In this document: positions 48,431-56,046 of the stretch, piece after piece | Numbering within the stretch: the first letter of the stretch is position 1 | Layout of the letters: every line of letters starts with the position of its first letter | From: a virus | Length of the DNA stretch: 64,000 nt | Virus record (IMG/VR): IMGVR_UViG_3300019124_000001 | Location: 1-64,000 of that record | Reading direction: 5' to 3' (one strand) | The notes under the pieces: model-generated | Told to the model about the DNA's origin: nothing | The model's database searches: none | Seen by the model: only the letters and a program-made list of their open reading frames with translations | Made by a program: the position numbers and the translations under genes

Positions 48431-48480
48431 AACAAAATGTGGCATTGTCTATTGACAATTGCCACATTTTGTTTTATAAT
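48429..48480 (+). promoter_or_regulatory. Terminator-promoter fusion 2
   Basis: AAAACAAAATGTGGCA/TGCCACATTTTGTTTT hairpin. TTGACA (48452), 17 bp, TATAAT (48475); the 3' arm is the promoter spacer. Confidence 0.88.
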
Positions 48481-48518
48481 AATGGTAGATCGAATTACAT
48501 AATGAGAGGGCAGATATT

Positions 48519-48719
48519 ATGTCTTGGAAAAATGAGAAGCAAAATTATATTAATCTTGGAGGAGGTAACGGTTGGAAAGAAATTAAACTCTGTCCTTTAA
48601 TTTTCGAAAAAGCTCTCTCTGAAGAGGAAGTTGAATTGTTTTGGTCTTTCGTAAAAAGGGTTCAACAGAAGGAAGCAGAAATCTATGGCGATGATTCAGA
48701 AGGCTATGGATATCTGTAA
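48519..48719 (+). CDS. Hypothetical acidic protein
   Basis: 66 residues (MSWKNEKQNYINLGGG...), helical and acidic C-terminus. GAGAGGG upstream. First of several genes read from fusion promoter 2. Confidence 0.75.
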   Translation: MSWKNEKQNYINLGGGNGWKEIKLCPLIFEKALSEEEVELFWSFVKRVQQKEAEIYGDDSEGYGYL

Positions 48720-48757
48720 ATGAAATGTTGGTTTTATTTAGAAAGGGAGTTGATGTT

Positions 48758-48904
48758 ATGTGGTACTGGAAAGCAAAAACAAAGGATGGTCAAGAGTTGT
48801 GTGGTCATTGTGAAGATTATAACGGCGCTTTAGATACTTGTTTGGCAGAAAATCCACAATACAAAGATGAGGACATTATTCAAATTGAAGTTTTGGAAGA
48901 CTAA
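48758..48904 (+). CDS. Hypothetical small protein
   Basis: 48 residues (MWYWKAKTKDGQELCGHCED...). Beta hairpin, CGHC motif, then a helix and an acidic strand. AAAGGGAG 8 nt before the ATG. Resembles in layout the proteins at 49602 and 50529 (short KxW/KxD hairpin proteins). Confidence 0.68.
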   Translation: MWYWKAKTKDGQELCGHCEDYNGALDTCLAENPQYKDEDIIQIEVLED

Positions 48905-48940
48905 ATGAAACGTTGATTTCATAATAAAGGAGGGATATTG

Positions 48941-49123
48941 ATGTTTACGCTATTCGAGGTGGATGGAGCAAGCAAGTGGTATAGAACTGACGATGATATT
49001 TACAATGTCCTCGAACGACAAGATGGAGTATTCTTAATTTACAAATTGCGAGAAAATGAATACATCTATACAGGAATTAAATATCACTCGTTGCAAGAAT
49101 GCGAAAATGCAATAAAAGGTTAG
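48941..49123 (+). CDS. Hypothetical small protein
   Basis: 60 residues with strands (MFTLFEVDGASKWYRTDDDI, FLIYKLRENEYIY). AAGGAGGG before the ATG. Part of the same operon. Confidence 0.72.
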   Translation: MFTLFEVDGASKWYRTDDDIYNVLERQDGVFLIYKLRENEYIYTGIKYHSLQECENAIKG

Positions 49124-49149
49124 ATTCGCAGAAAGGAGGTGGGTGCAAA

Positions 49150-49332
49150 ATGATCGCATTATCTTTCATTGTGTATTTGGCATCGCTGTACTTTGGTTAC
49201 AAACTAATGAAAACGGATAGCAATAAAATACTTAACCAAAAGGATAAAATACTTATTTCTATATGGTTTACTATATTCATCGTATCTCAGGTTATTTGGA
49301 TCGGAGGAGTCATGAATGCAATTATGTCGTAA
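49150..49332 (+). CDS. Two-helix membrane protein
   Basis: 60 residues; membrane helices MIALSFIVYLASLYFGY and ISIWFTIFIVSQVIWIG with a Lys-rich loop between. AAAGGAGGTG 8 nt upstream decides the start. Function unknown. Confidence 0.75.
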   Translation: MIALSFIVYLASLYFGYKLMKTDSNKILNQKDKILISIWFTIFIVSQVIWIGGVMNAIMS

Positions 49333-49374
49333 ATAAAATTTTACTTCTATAAATACGAAAGGAGTTGAAGTGCA

Positions 49375-49581
49375 ATGTTAAATAGTTTTACTGATAGTAA
49401 AAATCAAAAAGGCACCATTGGATCAAAAGTTTGTCATTGGATGACATTTGGCAAACCCAATGCAGAAGTGAAGGGTGTTATTAGAATTTATAAACGTGGC
49501 AAGGCTGGAACTATGCTTCTGCTGGAAGGAGATCGGACAACGGTTCCAGCAAAGAGTTACACGATTATTAATAAATTTTAG
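49375..49581 (+). CDS. Hypothetical basic protein
   Basis: 68 residues, beta-rich and basic (GVIRIYKRGKAGTMLLLEGD). AAGGAG 9 nt before the ATG. No family recognised. Confidence 0.72.
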   Translation: MLNSFTDSKNQKGTIGSKVCHWMTFGKPNAEVKGVIRIYKRGKAGTMLLLEGDRTTVPAKSYTIINKF

Positions 49582-49601
49582 TTTCGCAAGGAGTTTTTAA
49601 A

Positions 49602-49778
49602 GTGGAGAAAAGAAAACGAACATTATGGTGGAAGGCAATTGACAGCAAAGGGGTTACTATCGACCTCTGTATAGCCGAAAACAAAAAAATTGCTGAATAC
49701 GCATTCAAAAGAGCATCAAAGAAGTTTGTAGACAAATACGTTGACTGGAAGGATACCGTGATTCTTTATGAAGATTAA
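49602..49778 (+). CDS. Hypothetical small basic protein
   Basis: 58 residues from a GTG with CAAGGAG upstream (MEKRKRTLWWKAIDSKGVTI...). The last segment (DTVILYED) parallels the end of the 48758 protein, so the two may be related. Confidence 0.68.
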   Translation: MEKRKRTLWWKAIDSKGVTIDLCIAENKKIAEYAFKRASKKFVDKYVDWKDTVILYED

Positions 49779-49808
49779 TTTAATTCAATAAAAGGGAGTG
49801 TTTGGAAT

Positions 49809-50051
49809 ATGAACAAGTGGACTTTGCGTGATGAACTTATGTGGGCAGGATACAGCTTCGGAGAAGCTACTAGGCTCATCTTGAACGGCAATGTATCAAT
49901 CAACGAAGTGAAATGCAAAAAACCTAAGCAGGAAGTGATCGACGGTAACTTAATTTGGGTAGACAAAAGAAACAAGGTCATTCGACTGACAAATGGAAGA
50001 AAGGTTAAACCCAAGTCCCAACATGAGTCTTGGGTTTCAAGATACATCTAA
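49809..50051 (+). CDS. S4-like small protein
   Basis: 80 residues. FGEATRLILNGNVSINEVKC followed by KKPKQEVIDGNLIWV fits an S4-type RNA-binding fold (helix, R-x2-I-x2-G-x-V-x-N/V motif). AAAGGGAG precedes the ATG. May modulate translation; inference from fold only. Confidence 0.65.
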   Translation: MNKWTLRDELMWAGYSFGEATRLILNGNVSINEVKCKKPKQEVIDGNLIWVDKRNKVIRLTNGRKVKPKSQHESWVSRYI

Positions 50052-50053
50052 GG

Positions 50054-50416
50054 ATGAAACGGAAAATTAATTTATATCTGGACGATCTTCGAGATTGTCC
50101 GCAAGGGTTTGTGGTTGCTAGGAATATCGAAGATGCAATTCGAATATTAAAAGAGTACGAAGTTGACATTCTGACACTTGACCATGACTTAGGAGAGGAC
50201 GAAAACGGAAACCTTCTACCCTCTGGCTATGATCTCGTGAAATACATGTGCGAAAACGGGCTTCGTGCCAACAAAATCTACATGCATACCGATAATAGTG
50301 TAGGTCGTGAAAATATGTATCAAACGTTGCTTGGGGCGCAAAGAAGAGGTTTTATTGATGAAGATATTGAAATTTATTATTATCCCATCACTAAAAACGT
50401 TTACACTGGCTACTGA
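50054..50416 (+). CDS. Cyclic-phosphate-receiver (cREC)-like protein
   Basis: 120 residues. INLYLDDLRDCPQGFVVARN, ILTLDHDLGEDENGN and MHTDNSVGRENM match the cREC family: DD-R motif, LDHDLG motif and H-x-N-x2-GR-NM motif. These receiver-like domains are proposed in the literature to bind cyclic or 2'-phosphate nucleotide products in conflict systems. The ATG lies 2 nt after the S4-like gene stop, so the two are coupled. Confidence 0.78.
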   Translation: MKRKINLYLDDLRDCPQGFVVARNIEDAIRILKEYEVDILTLDHDLGEDENGNLLPSGYDLVKYMCENGLRANKIYMHTDNSVGRENMYQTLLGAQRRGFIDEDIEIYYYPITKNVYTGY

Positions 50417-50446
50417 TTCGGAAGAAATGAAGGTAATAAAGTTTTA

Positions 50447-50496
50447 ACAAATAACGGATATTGTCAATTGACAATATCCGTTATTTGTTATATACT
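50447..50496 (+). promoter_or_regulatory. Terminator-promoter fusion 3
   Basis: ACAAATAACGGATATTGTC hairpin with AATT loop; TTGACA (50468), 17 bp, TATACT (50491). Confidence 0.88.
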
Positions 50497-50528
50497 AGAA
50501 CTATCAACTTAAAAAGGGGGTGAGTTAA

Positions 50529-50705
50529 ATGAAATTTTACAAATCTGATAGAGACGGCAAAATATATGTTAAGTATGATGGCGAATGGTATGTCAGAGGT
50601 GACAACAACATCTGGCATCAAACACTTCTGCCATCTAGCATTGTCGCATTAGAAGATGACGAAGATTTTAAAGCTGATTTTGAAAAATTCATTTATTCTA
50701 ATTAA
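50529..50705 (+). CDS. Hypothetical small protein
   Basis: 58 residues (MKFYKSDRDGKIYVKYDGEW...), beta hairpin then acidic tail. AAGGGGGTG 7 nt before the ATG. Driven by fusion promoter 3. Confidence 0.72.
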   Translation: MKFYKSDRDGKIYVKYDGEWYVRGDNNIWHQTLLPSSIVALEDDEDFKADFEKFIYSN

Positions 50706-50728
50706 TCATGCATTTGGAGGTGAATTAA

Positions 50729-50935
50729 ATGTGGGACAAATTCTTCGATGAAGAAACGAGCGAAAAAATAGAAGGTCTGAAACGCGCAATTGGCGACTGC
50801 TATTTCCGCATAGCTACTCATCCTGACAACGAAGAGTATCGTCAGCAACAACTAGAGATGGCGAATAAGTACGGCAAGCAGTTGCAGGATGTTATCGAAA
50901 GTTTTCTTAGGAACATAAAAACAGCAAACGACTAA
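50729..50935 (+). CDS. Hypothetical helical protein
   Basis: 68 residues, helical (SEKIEGLKRAIGDCYFRIA). GGAGGTG 7 nt before the ATG. Stop 2 nt before fusion element 4. Confidence 0.75.
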   Translation: MWDKFFDEETSEKIEGLKRAIGDCYFRIATHPDNEEYRQQQLEMANKYGKQLQDVIESFLRNIKTAND

Positions 50936-50936
50936 C

Positions 50937-50987
50937 AATAAATCCTCTCAATTGTTTGTTGACAATTGAGAGGATTTATTGTATAAT
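50937..50987 (+). promoter_or_regulatory. Terminator-promoter fusion 4
   Basis: AATAAATCCTCTCAATTG and complementary arm; TTGACA (50959), 17 bp, TATAAT (50982). Confidence 0.88.
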
Positions 50988-51010
50988 TGAATTAGAAAGG
51001 AGGTGCAAAA

Positions 51011-51571
51011 ATGCAGAAAGTTGTATCCGAAATCTCAATTCGCGAAGTATCATTGTTCCTTGGCGATAGAATCAAAGAGATTCGTTCTGAACAGGAAAAG
51101 AGATACGCAAACAACTTTATGGCAAAAGCGATTGGCATGAACAGGGAGACATTGCGCCTAAAGCTGATCGGAGACAGAGAGTTGTATACATACGAATTGG
51201 AAAAGATCGCAAAGTTGTTTAACGTTTCCGTTGATCGAATCTTAGGTACTGACTTACAACAGAAGTACAGATTTCTTTACAACTTCATGAAAAACAACCC
51301 TCTTATTACTGTGTCTCTTGCGCAAGAGTTGGTCAGAGATGCAGTAGGAAGAACAGAACGATTGTTCGCAATGTTTAATTTGACAACATGCTACTACTTA
51401 AATAGCAACTACAATGAAGTGTCTACATGCTTCTTTGATATTCAGAAAATCGTAGGTAATGACGAACATGCTGAATACTTAGGACACTACTACAAGGAGT
51501 TCGTCTCCTCTTTGTTTGCTGGAAACCTGAATTTCTATCAGGTTGCATTAGACATCAGTACACTTAAATAG
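51011..51571 (+). CDS. HTH regulator with helical-repeat C-terminus
   Basis: 186 residues. Residues 10-75 form a Cro/CI-type HTH (NNFMAKAIGMNRETLRLKLI then ELEKIAKLFNVSVDRIL); residues 85-186 are helices resembling TPR-like repeats. The layout recalls shortened AimR/Rap-type peptide-sensing regulators, but at half the AimR length and with no obvious signal-peptide gene after it. AAGGAGGTG RBS. Could control the early dyad operators. Confidence 0.72.
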   Translation: MQKVVSEISIREVSLFLGDRIKEIRSEQEKRYANNFMAKAIGMNRETLRLKLIGDRELYTYELEKIAKLFNVSVDRILGTDLQQKYRFLYNFMKNNPLITVSLAQELVRDAVGRTERLFAMFNLTTCYYLNSNYNEVSTCFFDIQKIVGNDEHAEYLGHYYKEFVSSLFAGNLNFYQVALDISTLK

Positions 51572-51608
51572 TAATTCATGTTCAATTACATAGAAACGGA
51601 GCGAAGAC

Positions 51609-51932
51609 ATGCCAAAAAGAACAACTCCACAATGGCACTACCCAACACCTGAAGGTTGGCACTACAATCCTACGTTCGGGGTGTTTCAAAAGTGCCACGA
51701 TAAACGATTCGTCTACATTACCCGCATGATCGGATTTTACATGCTTCAAATCTACGACAGAGGACGCACCATTGGTCACTGTGGTTTGGAAGCCAGAAGT
51801 CGAAAACGTGATTTTGACGCACTTGTAAAACTAGGAGAAGAGTGGTTGGAGAAGTATGGAGACGGAAAGCCCTATGATGTCAAGGAGGGCGAACTGTTTT
51901 CTCTGTGGAGTGGTAATTGGTATATCGACTAA
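51609..51932 (+). CDS. Hypothetical protein
   Basis: 107 residues, aromatic-rich (PQWHYPTPEGWHYNPTFGVF), alpha/beta. AACGGAG precedes the ATG; AATTACATAG leader box but no clear separate promoter, so it follows the HTH gene. Function unknown. Confidence 0.78.
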   Translation: MPKRTTPQWHYPTPEGWHYNPTFGVFQKCHDKRFVYITRMIGFYMLQIYDRGRTIGHCGLEARSRKRDFDALVKLGEEWLEKYGDGKPYDVKEGELFSLWSGNWYID

Positions 51933-51964
51933 GGGGGCGATATTATGAAAGGAGGTGAATAGCT

Positions 51965-52480
51965 TTGATCTTTTGGACTGTCCAACGCAAGCAAGCATGG
52001 GAACAGTTTCAGCTAAATGGTACGATGAGCGGCAACAGGTCTTTTATGGACGATTGGTGGGCAACTAAGTATCAATGGATGATGGAGCAAATGCGTAAGC
52101 GTATTAAAGGTTATGGTGGGAAATACCCTGTTTGGGTATGGACTGAAAGACCAGACCTAAGACAAAGTGCGCTCTTGTCGCGTGGCACGGAAGGAGTTCT
52201 TTTAAAATTGGAACTTCCTCCCGAAAAAGTTTTATTGTCAGATTTTGACGCATGGCATATCGTTCTCAATGAAGGATATGTGGGCTTGTCTGAACAAGAA
52301 TTAGACTTATACTATAATGACAAAGAAACTCCAATTACAGCACAAGAATCTTGGGAGAGAATCTTTGACCTTCAGGCTGTAAGATGGGATTCCGAATGTG
52401 GTGAATATCAGACACAAGGAGTTGTTGAAGAAATTAAATTGTCTCAAGTATTACATGTGAAACCTTTTATAGCTCGATAA
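51965..52480 (+). CDS. DUF3841 protein
   Basis: 171 residues. IFWTVQRKQAWEQFQLNG, KYQWMMEQMRKRI, KYPVWVWTERPDLRQSALLS and EKVLLSDFDAWHIVLNEGYV match the DUF3841 family in order, full length. Function unknown in the family; it is common in phages and mobile elements. TTG start after AAAGGAGG. Confidence 0.85.
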   Translation: MIFWTVQRKQAWEQFQLNGTMSGNRSFMDDWWATKYQWMMEQMRKRIKGYGGKYPVWVWTERPDLRQSALLSRGTEGVLLKLELPPEKVLLSDFDAWHIVLNEGYVGLSEQELDLYYNDKETPITAQESWERIFDLQAVRWDSECGEYQTQGVVEEIKLSQVLHVKPFIAR

Positions 52481-52532
52481 TAGCAAAAACCGTGCAATTC
52501 TTGTTGACAAGTTGCACGGTTTTTGCTATTAT
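52479..52532 (+). promoter_or_regulatory. Terminator-promoter fusion 5
   Basis: AATAGCAAAAACCGTGCAA with complementary 3' arm; TTGACA (52504), 17 bp, TATTAT (52527). The DUF3841 stop is in the 5' arm. Confidence 0.88.
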
Positions 52533-52568
52533 TTAAATGCAAGATAATTACATATTGGAGGTATGAGA

Positions 52569-52976
52569 ATGCTTCAAATTGGTACAAAAGAAGATCAGAT
52601 GGGTGACATTTTGTTTGGCTTCAGTCACTACAATCGCTCTTGGTTCAGAATGGACAATCACAATTGGAAAGACGAGGTGATGCTTAGGCTCTATAAATCT
52701 GACGGAAGTGTCGTTGGAGAAATGGCTATGCGTTGGTATGTTGTGGAGGGCAAGTTGTCGGCTCGATTGGAAGTCTACCATGATGCATGGCATGTATTAC
52801 CACGAATCGGCAAGCTGATAGAAAAACTTGCAACGCTTCACAAAAAAGGAATTGATCCCGAAGAGTTTTGCGAATTACTGAAAGAATGCGGCTTCGAAGA
52901 TTTAACATTGACCAAAAAGCCTGATTTAAGGAGGATTGAAAATGCTTTATCGAATAACCCTTACAACCAAGGATGA
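52569..52976 (+). CDS. Hypothetical protein
   Basis: 135 residues, beta-rich N-half (ILFGFSHYNRSWFRMDNH) and helical C-half (RIGKLIEKLATLHKKGI). Second ATG chosen since GGAGGT lies 9 nt upstream. Overlaps the next gene by 35 nt. Confidence 0.75.
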   Translation: MLQIGTKEDQMGDILFGFSHYNRSWFRMDNHNWKDEVMLRLYKSDGSVVGEMAMRWYVVEGKLSARLEVYHDAWHVLPRIGKLIEKLATLHKKGIDPEEFCELLKECGFEDLTLTKKPDLRRIENALSNNPYNQG

Positions 52977-53202
52977 TGAACGGTTGGTAGTCATCAAGAA
53001 ACAATTAGGGAGATATGCAACCGATGTAGCTGTATATCACGGATTCTTGGCTACGCCTGTAGCGATTTACGATAACCACAGAGACGATCTCGACATGGGG
53101 AAATACGAAGTAACCAAACAACAGTTCGTCAGGATTTTAAAAAACGCAAGCGAACAAGGGATATTGAACAAGGTTCCAAAGAAACAAGAAACCACCCAAT
53201 AA
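52942..53202 (+). CDS. Hypothetical protein
   Basis: 86 residues (MLYRITLTTKDDERLVVIKK...), alpha/beta. AAGGAGG 7 nt upstream inside the preceding gene. Ends at a CCACCCAATAATTTTGGGTGG terminator. Function unknown. Confidence 0.75.
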   Translation: MLYRITLTTKDDERLVVIKKQLGRYATDVAVYHGFLATPVAIYDNHRDDLDMGKYEVTKQQFVRILKNASEQGILNKVPKKQETTQ

Positions 53203-53293
53203 TTTTGGGTGGTTTTTCAATTACCTGTTGACAAATTAGATGTCAGGTGCTATGATATATACAAGAGGTTAATCGAAAACAGGAGTGATGATG

Positions 53294-53974
53294 ATGGGTA
53301 AAGTTAATTTCAGCAGAATTATCAACAAATACGGATTCGCTGGTATGATCGCAAACATGCGCAAAGGCGTACAAGTCGCTTACAATGAAGCGGTCAAGAC
53401 TGGCGATTACGATGCATTCGCAAGATTTCAAGGCATGACGGAATACACTCTAGAAGAAATGAATGCAACCGTGAACGAGATGCGAAGAAAAGAACGGGAA
53501 GCTGGCGAAGCATATAGCATTTCCGATGAAGAACTGAAGTTGATGGACGATCTTCGGAGGGATATTCAAACGATGGCATCTGAACTGTACAACAAAAATG
53601 AAAAATCCGTACAGATTGTACCACTTCGCAATCCTCCGAAAGAGAAGAAAAAACTGCAAGAAGGTGCTGATCGTTGGGATGTTTCTGACGATAAAGATAG
53701 ACTCAATATCATCATCAAGAAAAATGATATTGAAGTACACAAAATCAGCTACAACTTCACCAGTCAAAAGTTCATTGGTTCTGGCATTGACCCGATGAAT
53801 ATGCCACTACAAGTTCGCACACGTATAGAAGCGTTGGTCAAAGGGCTGATGCCCTACGCAGAGAAGTATCAGGATAAAATGGACGCAATGAACTATGGTC
53901 GTCCGATGGGTGGCATTGGTCACGATTATCCTGATGATGATGACGATTGCCCGATTGGTGGCTTCCATCACTAA
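53294..53974 (+). CDS. Hypothetical protein with acidic C-terminus
   Basis: 226 residues. Helical first half with coiled-coil stretches (EMNATVNEMRRKEREAGEAY), a beta segment (RLNIIIKKNDIEVHKISYN) and an acidic end (DYPDDDDDCPIGGFHH). ATG with AGGAG 8 nt upstream. An acidic tail can mimic DNA; inference only. Confidence 0.78.
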   Translation: MGKVNFSRIINKYGFAGMIANMRKGVQVAYNEAVKTGDYDAFARFQGMTEYTLEEMNATVNEMRRKEREAGEAYSISDEELKLMDDLRRDIQTMASELYNKNEKSVQIVPLRNPPKEKKKLQEGADRWDVSDDKDRLNIIIKKNDIEVHKISYNFTSQKFIGSGIDPMNMPLQVRTRIEALVKGLMPYAEKYQDKMDAMNYGRPMGGIGHDYPDDDDDCPIGGFHH

Positions 53975-54021
53975 CAATGTAGACGATGGGTTTAACCCCA
54001 TCGTTTTTTACTAATATAATG

Positions 54022-54045
54022 CTTTAGTGCGGTGAAGCGTTAGTC
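54022..54045 (+). repeat. CGGTGAAGCG hairpin motif
   Basis: CTTTAGTGCGGTGAAGCGTT, between terminator and next promoter. Confidence 0.65.
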
Positions 54046-54154
54046 CGATAAATTAATTTAGAATGTTTCCGATATTCATTTGCCTGTTGACATATTGGCT
54101 ACTTATTGATATACTTGAAATAGAAGGCAAGTCAATATTACATAGGTGGTGGAT

Positions 54155-54331
54155 AAGTTGGGAAGAGAGGTTGTGTTTTTAGGTGGTATAAGGGGAATTG
54201 TTAACCGCAACATGCGAACCGTTTGTGTTTATTGGGACAAGGGTTTGGGAATCCCATCCTCCGTGTACACGACCGAACGGTTTGAGCAAATGCTGGAAGA
54301 AGGCAAAATCACGAAGGGCGGGATTAAGTAA
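54155..54331 (+). CDS. Hypothetical small protein
   Basis: 58 residues, beta-rich (REVVFLGGIRGIVNRNMRTV), SH3-like appearance. TTG with AGGTGG 8 nt upstream; its TAA overlaps the next ATG (TAATG). Confidence 0.72.
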   Translation, partial: KLGREVVFLGGIRGIVNRNMRTVCVYWDKGLGIPSSVYTTERFEQMLEEGKITKGGIK

Positions 54332-54639
54332 TGGAATGGATTCGTGTAAACGCAAGTAAGCTATTTGTTGAGTACGATGGTTATCCCTCATGGGATCTTT
54401 TGAGTCTTGATACTCAAAAAGGCGAAGCTGTTATTCGACGAATGGACGATGTGCTAACGGTTTCAATTGCTGACACGAAATTTAGTTTAGCAATAAATGC
54501 TGATCATCTGGAAACACCAAAAATGCACGGATGTCCGTTGTGCGGTCAAATCATCACAAAACAATGGCGCGAACACTACCTGATCCCACGTGAAGAAAAA
54601 CGTATGTCAAAGCACCAAGAGGAGTCTAATAAATGTTAG
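54331..54639 (+). CDS. Hypothetical protein with CPLC motif
   Basis: 102 residues, beta-rich with CPLCGQIITKQWREHY late, a possible half zinc site. Coupled start. Ends with TAG that overlaps the next gene. Function unknown. Confidence 0.75.
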   Translation: MEWIRVNASKLFVEYDGYPSWDLLSLDTQKGEAVIRRMDDVLTVSIADTKFSLAINADHLETPKMHGCPLCGQIITKQWREHYLIPREEKRMSKHQEESNKC

Positions 54640-54896
54640 GTAGACTCATTCGTCCTGCTGGATTATCTGAGCTTGAATGGAAGGTGCGTCAGGCAAGACA
54701 AAGGTACGCTGGAAAGACGATAGCCGTAATCACTAAAGCTGATGGTCTTTCACAGTTAAAATTCATTGCCAAGTTGAAGGTAAATGAAATTGAAGCAGAT
54801 CAACACCTTAAAGAAGTATTGGTTCGCGTGTCACCCGTGGTTGGCATTGGTGAACAGGCGATCAAGCTATCTGACTTCGAACGAATGATGCTATAA
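54633..54896 (+). CDS. Hypothetical basic protein
   Basis: 87 residues (LSELEWKVRQARQRYAGKTI, VSPVVGIGEQAIKLSDFE). AAGAGGAG upstream; overlaps the previous stop. Ends directly at a strong bidirectional terminator. Confidence 0.78.
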   Translation: MLGRLIRPAGLSELEWKVRQARQRYAGKTIAVITKADGLSQLKFIAKLKVNEIEADQHLKEVLVRVSPVVGIGEQAIKLSDFERMML

Positions 54897-54937
54897 ACTA
54901 AAGCCCTAGCAAATATTTGCTAGGGCTTTAGTTTATA
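54894..54937. terminator. Bidirectional terminator
   Basis: TAAACTAAAGCCCTAGCAAA and its complement make a 20-bp stem, with T-rich tails for both strands. It can end the rightward operon and the leftward RNA from 55.2 kb. Confidence 0.88.
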
Positions 54938-54956
54938 GTGTGTATTTAAATAAGAC

Positions 54957-55222
54957 AAATAGCAAACATCCCAACTTTAGAGATGTTTGCTATTTGTCAA
55001 ATAATTATGAACTTGACAGAGAGCCTATCTATTTAGTTCGATACCTCTCCACAGAAGCCCCCGCGCTCTGTTCCGTACTGGTCGCTGTCCAAGCGGCTCT
55101 CTGTCAAAGAGTAGGTGAGAAGTGGATAAAGCAAAGGGACACAACCCACCCGCTCAGTATCAGGTCGCACAGGGGAATACTGTCTGCTTTTTTATCGCAA
55201 CAGCATTGTACGTCCCTGACAA
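54957..55222 (-). ncRNA. Candidate structured leftward RNA
   Basis: About 260 nt from a strong minus-strand promoter. Two domains: AGGGAC/GTCCCT closing the 5' part, and TTGACAGAGAGCC/GGCTCTCTGTCAA (13 bp) closing the 3' part (55013-55111). It ends at a CAAATAGCAAACATC/GATGTTTGCTATTTG hairpin. GC content is higher than the surroundings. No credible reading frame with an RBS. The family is not recognised. Confidence 0.7.
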
Positions 55223-55227
55223 CTATT

Positions 55228-55256
55228 ATAATACTATAAAAATTAATGTATGTCAA
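55228..55256 (-). promoter_or_regulatory. Promoter of the leftward RNA
   Basis: TTGACA, 17 bp, TATTAT on the minus strand, the only clear leftward promoter between 25 and 63 kb. Confidence 0.78.
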
Positions 55257-55363
55257 TAGGTTTGCCAATGTTTTAATTTTCTGACTATTCAATTGCATGT
55301 TGCTTATTAGTGTGTATTGAGGTATAATGAAAACAAGGCGAACAAAGGGGAGCGAACAATAAA

Positions 55364-55720
55364 ATGAATAGATGGCATTCAATTAAATTCTCATGTGGTC
55401 ATGAAAGCACATTTATAAATCTCGATGTTGTCAACAAGTGGGAACACAGATTTGTAAATGGACAAACGCTTTGCTATAATTGTCGAATCGAAAACAATAG
55501 AATCCAAGTGTTAGAACAAGACATCTATCTAGTTGTCGAACAATACGCAACACAACGCATTCACTTGAGTTGTAGTTTGAAAGACAATGAAGAAATTAGA
55601 AAGAAAGGGGATTTCGCTTACTATCTCAATCATGATAAAGGTACGAGCATAGTCCCTTATCATTGGTTAGTAAATGAAGCATTAAGATTTAAGAAATTAT
55701 TACATAGGAGGAATGATTAA
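55364..55720 (+). CDS. Putative zinc-binding protein
   Basis: 118 residues. FSCGHESTF and LCYNCRIEN near residues 10-45 give a C-H ... C-x2-C zinc pattern; the remainder is helical. GGGGAGCGAACAATAAA precedes the ATG. A 31-codon gene follows. Confidence 0.75.
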   Translation: MNRWHSIKFSCGHESTFINLDVVNKWEHRFVNGQTLCYNCRIENNRIQVLEQDIYLVVEQYATQRIHLSCSLKDNEEIRKKGDFAYYLNHDKGTSIVPYHWLVNEALRFKKLLHRRND

Positions 55721-55722
55721 AG

Positions 55723-55818
55723 ATGAAATTTGGAGAAGATTTCGTAATGGAAGATGGAAATATTTTGTTGGTGGAAAAAAGAAGTGAATTTTGGGAAAAC
55801 TGGATTCCGAAAAGATAA
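55723..55818 (+). CDS. 31-residue peptide
   Basis: MKFGEDFVMEDGNILLVEKR... follows AGGAGGAATGATTAAAG; acidic then basic. The previous stop lies just upstream. Supported by RBS and operon position. Confidence 0.55.
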   Translation: MKFGEDFVMEDGNILLVEKRSEFWENWIPKR

Positions 55819-55844
55819 AGCAGAAACAATACAAACAAAATCAG

Positions 55845-55880
55845 GATTAAGAAGATAGGTATTATAAGTACCTATCTTTT
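55845..55880 (+). terminator. Intrinsic terminator
   Basis: AAGATAGGTA ... TACCTATCTTTTTTATT hairpin. Confidence 0.88.
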
Positions 55881-56046
55881 TTATTTCATTTCCTATTAAA
55901 TAGATTGTTATTTCGATTTATCCATTTTTATATTAGATGAAATAACAGTTTTATCTATACGAATGTTCAACACAGTGTTGACACTAGTTAGAGTTGGTGT
56001 TATACTGTATATAGAAGGTAAGAATTATGAAAAGGAGGATAAATGG

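Noticed and set aside
54957-55222. Retron, group II intron or 6S RNA
   Set aside because: No reverse transcriptase, no domain V-like end and no clear 6S bubble; only general structure is visible.
54940-55239. 99-codon plus-strand frame over the structured RNA
   Set aside because: No RBS, starts in a terminator, and follows strong inverted repeats; a leftward promoter points the other way.
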